Shown here: positions 34,301-42,882 of the stretch, in pieces
Layout of the letters: each line of letters starts with the position of its first letter
Position numbering within the stretch: the first letter of the stretch is position 1
NCBI GenBank assembly: GCA_049324435.1
Contig: JBMOOQ010000006.1
Span: forward strand, 1 to 64,000
Length of the DNA stretch: 64,000 nt
Direction of reading: 5' to 3'
From: Pseudorhodoplanes sp049324435
GTDB lineage: Bacteria > Pseudomonadota > Alphaproteobacteria > Rhizobiales > Xanthobacteraceae
The notes under the pieces: model-generated
What the model saw: the letters and a program-made list of their open reading frames with translations, nothing else
What the model was told of the DNA's origin: nothing
The model's database searches: none
Made by a program: the position numbers and the translations under genes

Positions 34301-34813
34301 ATGTCGTTGCCATTGCTGAAATCGCTGAAGGCCGCATCGCTGACAGCCGCCGCCGTTTCGTTCCTGTCAATCGCGCCTGTAGCGCTCGCGGGCCCGGGGC
34401 AGCCGGGTCATTCGCACAGTCATAGCGAATATTCCGCGGGCCAGCCCGGCGACCCCAAAAAGCCCGCGCGGATCGTCCTGGTAACGATGCGCGAAACGGA
34501 CGAAGGCAAAATGATCTACGTGCCGGACCGGGTCGACGTGAAGCGCGGCGAGCAAGTCCGCTTCATCGTCACGAATGCCGGCGCCATCCCCCATGAATTC
34601 ACGCTCGCAAGCACCGAAGACAACCTCAAGCATGCCGAAGAGATGAAGAAGAATCCGGAGATGGAGCACGACGATCCAAACAGCAAGACGATCCAGCCGA
34701 AGAAGAAAGCAGAGATCGTGTGGCGCTTCAGCAAGGCCGGCACCTTTGAATTCGCCTGCCTGATCCCGGGCCACCGCGAGGCCGGCATGATCGGCATGGT
34801 CGGCGTCAAGTAA
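34301..34813 (+). CDS. Periplasmic cupredoxin
   Basis: 170 aa. Signal peptide to about residue 30, His-rich mature start (HSHSHSEYS), then a cupredoxin fold with type 1 copper ligands His98 (AIPHEFTL), Cys153, His158 and Met163 (FACLIPGHREAGM). AGGAGAAA precedes ATG. Electron carrier or copper buffer for the neighbouring oxidase is the natural role. Confidence 0.88.
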   Translation: MSLPLLKSLKAASLTAAAVSFLSIAPVALAGPGQPGHSHSHSEYSAGQPGDPKKPARIVLVTMRETDEGKMIYVPDRVDVKRGEQVRFIVTNAGAIPHEFTLASTEDNLKHAEEMKKNPEMEHDDPNSKTIQPKKKAEIVWRFSKAGTFEFACLIPGHREAGMIGMVGVK

Positions 34814-34839
34814 ATCAAACCAGCCAAAAGGAGAAAACC

Positions 34840-35160
34840 ATGACCAGAAGAATTATGATGATTGCCGCCGCGCTGTTCGCGCTCGGGGCTCCGGTAATAG
34901 CGATAGCGCAGAGCGGGCCGGTGCTGGCGCAGGCGCCGCAGCTGATCAACGGGGAGGTGACGAAGATCGACGAAGCCGCGGGAAAACTCACCATCAAGCA
35001 CGGGCCGATCAAGAAGTTCGACATGGACGGGATGACGATGGTGTTCCGGGCGCAGGACCCGGCCATGCTCAAAGCCGTGAAAACGGGCGACAAGGTGAAG
35101 TTCGACCTTGAGAAGGTCAAGGGCCAGTTCACCATTACCAAAATCGAAAAGGCCAAGTAG
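34840..35160 (+). CDS. cusF: CusF-like periplasmic copper-binding protein
   Basis: 106 aa. Signal peptide of about 24 residues, then a small OB-type CusF domain (NGEVTKIDEAAGKLTIKHGPI, FDMDGMTMVFRAQD). The H..M..M metal set of CusF is there (KHGPI, MDGMTM) but the Trp that caps Cu(I) in E. coli CusF is not evident. AAAAGGAG precedes the ATG. It should pass Cu(I)/Ag(I) to CusB. Confidence 0.86.
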   Translation: MTRRIMMIAAALFALGAPVIAIAQSGPVLAQAPQLINGEVTKIDEAAGKLTIKHGPIKKFDMDGMTMVFRAQDPAMLKAVKTGDKVKFDLEKVKGQFTITKIEKAK

Positions 35161-35170
35161 GCGGTACTTT

Positions 35171-35201
35171 GCGGCTGGCCGGCGCCTTTCCGGCCAGCCG
35201 C
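35171..35201 (+). terminator. Perfect 12-bp hairpin after cusF
   Basis: GCGGCTGGCCGG (35171-35182), a 7-nt loop, and its exact complement (35190-35201). It begins 10 bp after the cusF stop and ends directly at an ATG (35202). No T-run follows, so it may protect the upstream transcript or hinder starting at 35202 rather than terminate. Confidence 0.55.
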
Positions 35202-35858
35202 ATGCGCATCATGATGTATGTGCCAAAAATCTTCGATGGCTGGAGCAGCCTGCGCGGTCTCGCGGCAGGTTTGCTCTTATTGTCAAGCACGGGTTTCGCC
35301 GCTGACCGCCCGGTATCGATCGCATCGCACGCGCCGATCGCGGTTCACATTCTGGAAAAGGGTGTTTACGAAGCGGAGACGATTGCAAGCACCAGCAAGA
35401 AGGAGGCGACCGGAATACAAAACGTTGTCAGGAATCCGCGCCTCGTCAGAAGCACGGCGGTCGTGCCGGGCCGGATTGGCGTGCGGTTCGGCATGCGTTA
35501 CCTGGTCGGTGGTCCCACCGAAACGAATGTTGAGCTAAAGCTCATCATAAGGTTTCCCGATTCCGGCCTTCTGGATCCGAAAACAGGCGCCAGATATTTC
35601 CAGACTGAACACAGCGCCGTGATGCAAACGGGCGCTCCCGGCTACTGGGAATATCATCTCGAAAACGACTGGGAGATCGTGCCAGGAATTTGGCAATTCG
35701 AGTTCTGGTCCAACGCAGGCAGGCTGGCAGTCGAGCGGTTTTGCGTGATCGAAGGGGCATCGCGGCCCGAAACGGAAATCGTGCGGAAATGTTCCCAAAT
35801 CCTCATGGGCGGCGTCAGCTCCAACGAAGGATTCGTGGACCGGCAAGCGCGCCGATGA
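35202..35858 (+). CDS. DUF3859 secreted protein
   Basis: 218 aa if started at 35202; ATG 35211 or 35214 may be the true start because the hairpin at 35171-35201 abuts 35202. Signal-like segment (GLAAGLLLLSSTGFAADRP) then a DUF3859 beta-rich domain with NVVRNPRLVRSTAVVPGRIGVRFG and WEIVPGIWQFEFW. Family function is unknown. Its last 44 bases overlap the convergent nrsF gene. Confidence 0.72.
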   Translation: MRIMMYVPKIFDGWSSLRGLAAGLLLLSSTGFAADRPVSIASHAPIAVHILEKGVYEAETIASTSKKEATGIQNVVRNPRLVRSTAVVPGRIGVRFGMRYLVGGPTETNVELKLIIRFPDSGLLDPKTGARYFQTEHSAVMQTGAPGYWEYHLENDWEIVPGIWQFEFWSNAGRLAVERFCVIEGASRPETEIVRKCSQILMGGVSSNEGFVDRQARR

Positions 35859-36480
35859 GCGTCATCTCCAGCATCGCGAGCGTGTATGAGATCGCCACGA
35901 AGGCGACGGCGTCATCGTGACAATGGAGCGCATATCCGACCGCGGCGATGGCCCCGGCGAGCAAGCCGACATACGCGCCGGCCCGGGGCAGATTGGTTGG
36001 CGCCAGACGCCGGACGGCCAATGCGAGAATGATGAAGGCCGGCAGCGCCAGGGCTGGAATCTGCAGCAGGCAGCCCAGCCACGCTGCATCGCCGACGTGA
36101 TGGGACCATTCGCCGACCGGCACTCCCGCCAGCTCGTTCAAGGCCAGGGCGATGATGGCGGCGAAAGGCACGATCGCGAGGGCCAAGGCCCATCTGACGC
36201 GGCGGCCGGGAACCGAGAGGTCGCGCACAACCGGCAGCGCGGCCGCGACGACGCTGACCGTGAAGATCAGCTTGAGGACAAAGACGTAGTTGTGCGCTGA
36301 AAGGCCGGCAGCCAGATCGGCGCGGGGCTCCAGCCATGTGAGAGAAACCGTCAGGACAACGGCCAATGCGAACATCGCCGCGAACGTCACTGTCAGGGTT
36401 GGCGCGAAGAGCGAGGGGCGCGGGTCCTCGCTGCTCAGACGCGCCACAAGGCTGTCAATCTTTGTCATGTTTCCGCTCAT
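35815..36480 (-). CDS. nrsF: NrsF-family anti-sigma factor (DUF1109)
   Basis: 221 aa integral membrane protein with about six helices, DUF1109/NrsF pattern (WSHHVGDAAWLGCLLQIPALALPAF, YALHCHDDAVAFVAISY). In Caulobacter NrsF holds SigF inactive and responds to chromate, cadmium and copper through a conserved extracytoplasmic Cys; here Cys in WLGCLL and LHCHDD are candidates. The ATG overlaps the sigma stop (ATGA), confirming cotranscription. Confidence 0.88.
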   Translation of the reverse strand: MSGNMTKIDSLVARLSSEDPRPSLFAPTLTVTFAAMFALAVVLTVSLTWLEPRADLAAGLSAHNYVFVLKLIFTVSVVAAALPVVRDLSVPGRRVRWALALAIVPFAAIIALALNELAGVPVGEWSHHVGDAAWLGCLLQIPALALPAFIILALAVRRLAPTNLPRAGAYVGLLAGAIAAVGYALHCHDDAVAFVAISYTLAMLEMTLIGALAGPRILRWS

Positions 36481-37016
36481 CCGAAAATGCGTCCCATGGC
36501 CTTCAGCGCGCGATGCACGTTCACTTTGACCGCGGCTTCCGACATCCCGGTTTTCGCAGCTGCTTCAGCGGAGGTCAGGCCCTCAATCTTCGTCAGTTCG
36601 GTCGGTGTGCGGAGCCGCTCCGGCAAACCCGAAATCGCTTTACGAACATCGAACACGGTCTGGACGCGGGTCCCGTCCTCGCCGGCAAGCTCCTCGATCT
36701 CGTCAAGCGGCAAGCCCTGTATCCGATATTCGGACGATCGGAGAAAATCGATCATTTTATACCGGGCGATGGCATGAGCCCATGCGGTTACGGGAACGTC
36801 CCGGTCGTAGGTGTGCCTGCGGCTGTGAATGGCGAGCAACGCCTCCTGGACGATGTCCTCGATGTCGCTGTCGGGCCGGTTCGTACGTGCGAGATGCCGT
36901 CGAACAAATCCCTTCAATAACGAGCCAAGCTCGGCAAGAAAAGTGCGGTAGGCGGTCTGGTCGCCTTCGAGCGCGCGGAGCAGCATGTCCCTGAGCCTGG
37001 CCTCGCTCGCTTTCAT
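36477..37016 (-). CDS. sigF: ECF sigma factor, SigF (ECF16-like)
   Basis: 179 aa with region 2 (DIEDIVQEALLAIHSRRHTYDRDVPVTAWAHAIARYKMIDFLR) and region 4 HTH (LTKIEGLTSAEAAAKTGMSEAAVKVNVHRALKAM). Pairing with NrsF places it in the SigF/ECF16 group. A matching promoter GTAACT-N16-CGAA lies 72 bp upstream on the same strand (autoregulation) and a divergent one drives the peptide at 37256. Confidence 0.9.
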   Translation of the reverse strand: MKASEARLRDMLLRALEGDQTAYRTFLAELGSLLKGFVRRHLARTNRPDSDIEDIVQEALLAIHSRRHTYDRDVPVTAWAHAIARYKMIDFLRSSEYRIQGLPLDEIEELAGEDGTRVQTVFDVRKAISGLPERLRTPTELTKIEGLTSAEAAAKTGMSEAAVKVNVHRALKAMGRIFG

Positions 37017-37087
37017 GCATTTCCCCGCCAGTGAAACGCCATTGTGTGACCTGCGCCCGGCCTGTTGTCGATTGCTGCATTCATTAG

Positions 37088-37113
37088 TTCGGGAAAATGC
37101 GGGCGAAAGTTAC
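37088..37113 (-). promoter_or_regulatory. SigF-type promoter of sigF-nrsF
   Basis: Minus strand GTAACT (37113-37108), 16-bp spacer, CGAA (37091-37088), against the SigF consensus GTAACC-N16-CGAA as I remember it from Caulobacter. Correct orientation to drive sigF. Confidence 0.72.
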
Positions 37114-37158
37114 AATTCCGCGACTCAACTCAACGTGAGTGCGCCCTTGGATCAATTC

Positions 37159-37184
37159 GTAACCGGCGCAGCCGCGCTGCCGAA
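37159..37184 (+). promoter_or_regulatory. SigF-type promoter of the secreted peptide gene
   Basis: GTAACC (37159-37164), exactly 16 bases, CGAA (37181-37184), an exact match to the SigF-type consensus, 72 bp upstream of the peptide ATG. Confidence 0.78.
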
Positions 37185-37255
37185 CTAAGGGACAGAAGCC
37201 AGCCGGCTTCCTTGTTTCGACTCGGCGTAACCGAGATCGAACGATAATCGGAGAC

Positions 37256-37453
37256 ATGGAAATGAAAACGCTTCTGGCCGCCGCGGCTCTCGCCGCTCTG
37301 GTGACGTCGCCCGCACTCGCCCACAAGCCCGCGAAAATGGTCGGCGTGCCAAGTCATCTTGTTTACGCGCCTGACGGGAACGTCATCGGACAGGATCCCG
37401 ACGCCAATGTCCGGCTGCAAATCCGCCGCGATTTCGGGAACTGGGAATGGTAG
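37256..37453 (+). CDS. Small SigF-controlled secreted peptide
   Basis: 65 aa. Signal peptide TLLAAAALAALVTSPALA with predicted cleavage before HKPAK, leaving a mature peptide of about 44 residues that starts with His and has a second His (VPSHLVY), an acidic turn (GQDPDANVRLQIRRD) and the end GNWEW. It has no cysteine, so it is not a Cys-rich bufferin-type copper buffer, though it has the same kind of sigma control. The DPDxNVRxxxRRD stretch recurs in small rhizobial secreted proteins of unknown function (from memory). ATG 37256 has CGGAGA upstream. A strong terminator follows at 37571. Confidence 0.7.
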   Translation: MEMKTLLAAAALAALVTSPALAHKPAKMVGVPSHLVYAPDGNVIGQDPDANVRLQIRRDFGNWEW

Positions 37454-37570
37454 CGCCTGCGAAGCTCTGCGCGTCCGCCCGCGCGCGCAAATGCAGTCCG
37501 GCAGGAGTGCATAGGGTTGTCCGCAAGGGTTTTCCGGGTTAAATTGATTGCTCCAAAGCTGAAAAATTCG

Positions 37571-37613
37571 GGGCGTCCGGGAAGGATTTCGGTCTTTCCC
37601 GGGCGCCTTTTTA
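37571..37613 (+). terminator. Intrinsic terminator after the SigF peptide gene
   Basis: A long GC stem: GGCGTCCGGGAA on the left pairs with TTTCCCGGGCGCC on the right (one G-U), followed by TTTTTAA. It is 118 bp beyond the peptide stop and isolates it from the CusBA operon. Confidence 0.85.
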
Positions 37614-37712
37614 ATTGCTGCGCACATCTACCGGCTTCTCTTTATATTCCATATTGTTGTTACACGGCCCTGTGATTGCAAACGAGCCGGGGCAGGGTAT
37701 AAATGAAGCCCG

Positions 37713-38060
37713 ATGTACAGACGTTTCCTGTCCGTTTTGCTCGTTCTGGTGATCGCCGCGGCCGGCTATCAGCCCGCTCTTGGCATGACGGGCGCGAACG
37801 CGTCGGTCATGGAGATGGCCGCTGATGCCGATTGCCATGAGATGCAGAAGGACGACTGCTGCGGCGAGACCGAAAAGGGCAAAAGGCTCTGCAAATGGAA
37901 CGATGCCTGCGCGGCGCGCTGTCATGTCAATGCCGGTCTTGAAGCCGCGCTCTATACCCCGGCCGTCTGCGGTGGCGCCGTCGCCGCGCCGGTGTTCCAT
38001 GCCTGGGCGGCTGTGAAGTCCGCGCGGGCAGGCCCGCTTTTCCGGCCTCCTATCATTTGA
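37713..38060 (+). CDS. Small secreted Cys-rich protein (DUF2946-like) heading cusBA
   Basis: 115 aa. Signal peptide (FLSVLLVLVIAAAGYQPALG), then CHEMQKDDCCGETEKGKRLC and CAARC, ending RAGPLFRPPII. Seven or more Cys suggest metal binding in the periplasm. Similar plan and RPPI ending to 30646-31056, which also heads an efflux operon. It lies 110 bp before cusB. Confidence 0.65.
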   Translation: MYRRFLSVLLVLVIAAAGYQPALGMTGANASVMEMAADADCHEMQKDDCCGETEKGKRLCKWNDACAARCHVNAGLEAALYTPAVCGGAVAAPVFHAWAAVKSARAGPLFRPPII

Positions 38061-38169
38061 TCCCTTGATGTGACGCATCCGGCCGCGCGGTTGACGCGCA
38101 TGCCGGAGACGCGCGCGCGGCTCCCTTTTTGGGCTGCATGCGCATGACATTGAGCTTCAAGAGGATCGC

Positions 38170-39723
38170 ATGACCAAATTTACCGCTTTGATGCGGATCG
38201 TGCTCATTGGCATGACCGCATTGTCACCAGTCCCGTTAAGCTGGGCTGCCGCACAGGACGCGCCGGCATTCGCGGCAGTCAGGCCCGAAGTGCCGGTCGG
38301 CCGCAATACCCGTATTGAACTCAGGCTCGGCGGCATCGACCCGGCGCCTGCCGCTGCGGAAGTCATTGTCGAAAAGGCGCGTCTCGATATGGGCCCGGAC
38401 GGCATGGAGGCGATGGCCGCGCCGCTGCGGAAGCTCCCGGGCGTCACGCCGGGTGTCTTGGCTTACCAGACCGATTTGATCATGGCCGGCCGTTGGGCCT
38501 TTACGATCACGGCGCGTATCCCCGGGCGAACGGATCCCGTGACGTCTACCGTCATCTTCACCGCGGTCGAACCCGAGACGCACGCCGACAGGTCGGCAAA
38601 GGATAGCGCACGCAAGATTATTTACTACCGCAACCCGATGGGTTTGCCGGACGTCTCGCCCGTGCCGAAGAAAGATTCGATGGGGATGGATTACATCCCG
38701 GTCTATGAGGACGAAACGGGTGGGCCGGCGGGAAGCGTGCGCATCTCGCCCGAGAAGGTCCAGCGTGCAGGCGTGCGGACGCAGAAGGCGGAACGCCGCA
38801 GTGTTTCCAGCACGATACGCGCTCCCGGCACGGTCGCTGCTGACGAAACCAGGCTCGGGGTTGTTACGGCCAAGTTCAACGGATTCGTCGAAGAGCTTTA
38901 TGTTCCCGCAATCGGCGAGCCCGTGAAACGCGGTCAAAAGCTGATGAGGGTCTGGATCGAGTCGCCGGACATCCTTCAAAAGCAGGCGGATTTGACCAGC
39001 ACGATGTCGGGAGCCTCGCGCGGCGGCGGCAACCACGAAAGCGCAGAACGCAACCTTCGCTTCTTCGGGTTTTCGGACGAGGCGATTGAAGAAATCAGGA
39101 AGGCCGGGCGTCCGCTCCGCTCTGTAAACTTCAACGTGCCGCGCGACGGCACGGTCCTGGAAAAGCCGGCTCTGGTCGGTATGCGGTTCTCGTCGGGCGA
39201 CACGCTGTTCCGAACCGCCGATCTCTCGATGGTCTGGGTCATCGCGCAACTCGCCGAAGGCGATCTCGCTTCCATTCGCGAAGGACAGGCGGTGAGCGTG
39301 CGGCTTAAAGCGTTCGCGAACGAAGCGATGCATGGGAAAGTCGAACGGATTTATCCCGAACTGAACATGTCCACGCGCACGGTGCCCGTCCGCATTGTTT
39401 TGCCCAATTCCGATGGCCGTTTGCGGCCGGGGCTTTTTGCGGAGGTCGTGTTCGCAGGCGGCAGCGGGGAGGCGGTGGTCGCGATTCCGGAGACGGCTAT
39501 CATCGACAGCGGCCGCCGGCGCGTCGCGTTCGTGGCCAGGGGCGAGGGTCTGTTCGAACCTCGTGAACTCGAAACCGGGGCGCGTGGCGATGGCTTTGTC
39601 GAAATCCGGAAGGGTGTGGAGGAAGGCGAAGATGTCGTGGTCCGCGGCACGTTTCTGGTTGACGCGGAAAGCAACCTGAAGGCCGCGCTTGCGGGCTTCG
39701 CGCCGGCGGAGAACGGCAAGTGA
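38170..39723 (+). CDS. cusB: CusB-type RND periplasmic adaptor with heavy-metal-binding domain
   Basis: 517 aa. Signal peptide, an N-terminal domain of about 120 residues unlike E. coli CusB, then a heavy-metal-binding (YHS-like HMBD) module around 145-180 (YYRNPMGLPDVSPVPKKDSMGMDYIPVYED), then the membrane-fusion core (APGTVAADETRLGVVTAKFNGFVEELYV, GRLRPGLFAEVVF). The Met-rich DSMGMDYIP stretch is the Cu(I)/Ag(I) capture motif. Its stop overlaps cusA (GTGA). Confidence 0.9.
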   Translation: MTKFTALMRIVLIGMTALSPVPLSWAAAQDAPAFAAVRPEVPVGRNTRIELRLGGIDPAPAAAEVIVEKARLDMGPDGMEAMAAPLRKLPGVTPGVLAYQTDLIMAGRWAFTITARIPGRTDPVTSTVIFTAVEPETHADRSAKDSARKIIYYRNPMGLPDVSPVPKKDSMGMDYIPVYEDETGGPAGSVRISPEKVQRAGVRTQKAERRSVSSTIRAPGTVAADETRLGVVTAKFNGFVEELYVPAIGEPVKRGQKLMRVWIESPDILQKQADLTSTMSGASRGGGNHESAERNLRFFGFSDEAIEEIRKAGRPLRSVNFNVPRDGTVLEKPALVGMRFSSGDTLFRTADLSMVWVIAQLAEGDLASIREGQAVSVRLKAFANEAMHGKVERIYPELNMSTRTVPVRIVLPNSDGRLRPGLFAEVVFAGGSGEAVVAIPETAIIDSGRRRVAFVARGEGLFEPRELETGARGDGFVEIRKGVEEGEDVVVRGTFLVDAESNLKAALAGFAPAENGK

Positions 39724-42700
39724 TCGCGCGGCTTATCCGTTGGTCGGCCGACAATCTTGTCCTCGTGACGATCGCGGCTCTGTTTGCCGTGCTCGCGGGG
39801 CTTTACGCGATGACGCGCATCCCGCTCGATGCCATTCCCGATCTCTCGGATACACAGGTCATCGTTTACACGGAATACCAGGGCCAGGCGCCACAGGTCG
39901 TCGAGGATCAGGTGACGTATCCGCTTGCGAGCGCCATGCTGAGCGTGCCGCGCTCTCGCGTGGTTCGCGGATTTTCGTTCTTCGGCGTTTCTTTCGTTTA
40001 CGTCATCTTCGAAGACGGCACCGATATTTACTGGGCGCGTTCGCGCGTTCTCGAATATTTGAATGCCGCTGCCGCGCGCGTGCCGTCCGGCGTCACGCCA
40101 GTCCTTGGGCCAGACGCGAGCGGGGTCGGCTGGGTCTATCAATATGCGCTGAACTCGAAAAACCACGATCTGGCCGAGCTTCGATCATTGCAGGACTGGC
40201 ATTTGCGCTTCGGCCTCGCCAAGGCGGAAGGCGTCGCAGAAGTGGCCGCCGTTGGCGGATTCGCGCGCCAATATGCGGTTGTGATCGATCCGCAGCGCAT
40301 GAAGACGCTCGGAATCACGCTCGAAATGGTCCGCAATGCCGTCCGTGCGGGCAATATGGATGTCGGCGGACGCACGGTCGAGCTGTCGGAAACAGAATTC
40401 ATGATCCGGGGCCGTGGCTACCTGCGGACACCGACCGATCTCGAACAGGTGGTGCTTAAGGCGGAAGGAGGCACACCGGTCCGGGTCAAGGATATCGCCA
40501 GGATCGAGCTGGCGCCGGACGAAAGGCGGGGCATCGCGGAGCTGAACGGCGAAGGGGAAGTCGCAAGCGGGATCGCCTTGCAGCGCTACGGCGCGAACGC
40601 CCTCGATGTCATCACTTCGGTCAAGGATCGTTTGTCTGCGATGCGGGCAAGTCTTCCCGAGGGCGTCGAGGTGACGGAAGTCTATGACCGCTCCGACCTC
40701 ATTCATCGCGCGATCCGCACGTTGATCGTGACGCTCACTGAAGAGAGCGCGATTGTAGCGCTTGTGTGTTTTCTTTTTCTTCTTCACGCCCGCAGCGCCT
40801 TGGTCGCGATTATCACGCTGCCCGTCGGCATATTGCTTGCCATGGTCGCCATGCATGCGCTGGGAATCGGTTCGAACATCATGAGCCTGGGCGGCATCGC
40901 CATCGCGATCGGCGCGATGGTCGACGCTTCGATCGTCATGGTCGAGAACGCGCATAAGGAGCTGGAGCATGCGCCGCCGGGAAGCGACCGGCGCGAAGTC
41001 CTGATCGCCGCCGCACAGGAAGTGGGACCTGCGCTGTTCTTCAGCCTTTTGGTCATCACCGTCTCATTCCTGCCGATTTTTGCGCTTGAGGCGCAGGAAG
41101 GAAGGCTGTTCAAGCCCCTGGCCTACACCAAGACCTTCGCGATGGCGGCTGCGGCGCTGCTGTCTGTCACGCTCGTGCCGGCGCTGATGCTCCTGTTTAT
41201 ACGAGGCCGGATCATGCCCGAGCGCCGCAATCCGGTGAACAGGTTCCTGATCTGGTCCTATCGGCCCGTGATCGCGGCCGTGCTCAGAGCAAAGTTTCTG
41301 ACCATCCTGTTTGCCGGCGCAATCCTCGCCGTATCCATCATACCCGCGGCGCGCATCGGTTCGGAGTTCATGCCGAATTTGAACGAAGGCACGCTGTTCT
41401 ACATGCCCACAACGCTGCCGGGCCTGTCGGTGACGAAAGCAGCGGAGCTTTTGCAGACGCAAAACCGGATCATCAAGTCGTTCCCGGAAGTGGCGAGCGT
41501 CTGGGGCAAGGCCGGGCGCGCGAACACGGCCACCGATCCCGCGCCCGTCGAAATGTTCGAAACCATCATCAATCTCAGGCCAGCCGGTGAATGGCGCTCC
41601 GGCATGACCGTGGACAAGCTGATCGCCGAAATGGATGCCTCGCTTCAGTTTCCGGGGGTCAGCAACGCCTGGACGATGCCGATCAAGGCGCGCATCGACA
41701 TGCTCTCGACCGGAATTCGCACGCCGGTCGGTGTCAAGATATTCGGCAAAGACCTGCTCACGCTCGAAAAACTGGCGAAGGAGGTCGAAGCGGCCTTGCG
41801 AAAAGTCCCCGGCACGTCGAGCGCCTACGCGGAGCGGGTGAACAGCGGTTATTTTCTTGAGATAACGCCGGACCGGGAGGCCATCGCGCGNNNNNNNNNN
41901 TGGTCTTTCCATCGAGGACGTGCAGAAGACGATATCGATGGCGATCGGCGCGGAAACGGTCACCACGACCGTAGAAGGGCGCGAACGCTACGGCGTGGTG
42001 CTGCGCTATCCCCGCGATGTCCGCAGCGACCCCGGAGCCATCGCTTCGGAAGTGCTTGTATCGCTGCCGAATGGCAGCGCCGTCCCACTCGGCGAGGTCG
42101 CGTCGATCGTGCGCGCTCAGGGGCCGACATCGATACGCACGGAGGATGGTCAGCTCGTCGTTTATGTCTTTGTGGATATCCGCGGCCGCGACCTTGGGGG
42201 ATATGTCGCCGAGGCCCGGAAGGCGGTGGCAGACGCGGTGAAGATGCCGGCGGGGTATTACGCGGCGTGGAGCGGGCAGTTCGAATATCTGGAGCGCGCC
42301 GCCAAGCGCCTGCAAATCGTGGTTCCCGCAACGCTCCTGCTGATCTTCCTGCTGCTTTATCTGAATTTCAGGCGTATCGGAGAGACGCTGATTGTGATGC
42401 TGTCGCTGCCGTTTTCGCTCGTCGGCGGACTTTGGCTCATGCACTGGATGGGCTTTAATTTCAGCGTCGCGTCAATCGTGGGATTCATCGCGCTTGCCGG
42501 CGTCGCTGCGGAAACGGGCGTGATCATGCTCATTTATCTCAACCAGGCGTGGGAAGAAACCAGAGGGCGGGTTGCCCGACAAGGGCGGAATCTTGCGCGC
42601 TCGGATTTGAATCAAGCGATCATGGAAGGCGCAGTCGAGCGCGTGCGTCCGAAAATGATGACGGTGGCAGCCATCATGGCGGGCCTGCTGCCGATCCTCT

Positions 42701-42882
42701 GGAGCACCGGGGTCGGTTCGGAAGTGATGCAGCGCATTGCCGTTCCGATGATCGGAGGCATGGTGTCTTCGACCCTGCTGACGCTGATCGTCATACCGGC
42801 CATCTACGCCGTGGTGAAGGGTGCCGGATTGCAAAAATCGGGCGCGGCGACATTTGAAATAATTCAGGAGAAGCAAACATGA
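39720..42882 (+). CDS. cusA: CusA-type RND heavy-metal efflux pump (interrupted by a 10-N gap)
   Basis: About 1050 aa, the normal CusA/CzcA length. Start GTG 39720 overlaps the cusB stop. Twelve-helix RND plan: MTRIPLDAIPDLSDTQVIV near the start, TM4 motif GAMVDASIVMVENAH, second half GLSIEDVQKTISMAIG onward to TPVYA-type helices. The frame before the gap ends ...REAIA-R and after it resumes G-L-S; family members read ARYGL there, so about 3 bases, not 10, seem to be missing. The apparent frameshift is thus an assembly artefact. It should export Cu(I)/Ag(I) with CusB and the TolC-like protein. Confidence 0.9.
41891..41900. other. Assembly gap (10 N) inside cusA
   Basis: Ten undetermined bases. 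Reading frames on both sides join perfectly if the true gap is 3 bases (or 3 plus a multiple of 3), so the length is a placeholder. Confidence 0.8.

Noticed and set aside
37227..37252. Third SigF-like promoter GTAACC-N16-CGGA
   Set aside because: The -10 is off by one base and coincides with the ribosome-binding site of the peptide gene, leaving no room for a leader.
37256..37453. SigF peptide as a DUF2282-type bufferin
   Set aside because: No cysteines and no adjacent MNIO (DUF692) maturation enzyme.
39720..42882. cusA as a frameshifted pseudogene
   Set aside because: The frame change falls exactly on the N gap and is explained by its arbitrary length.
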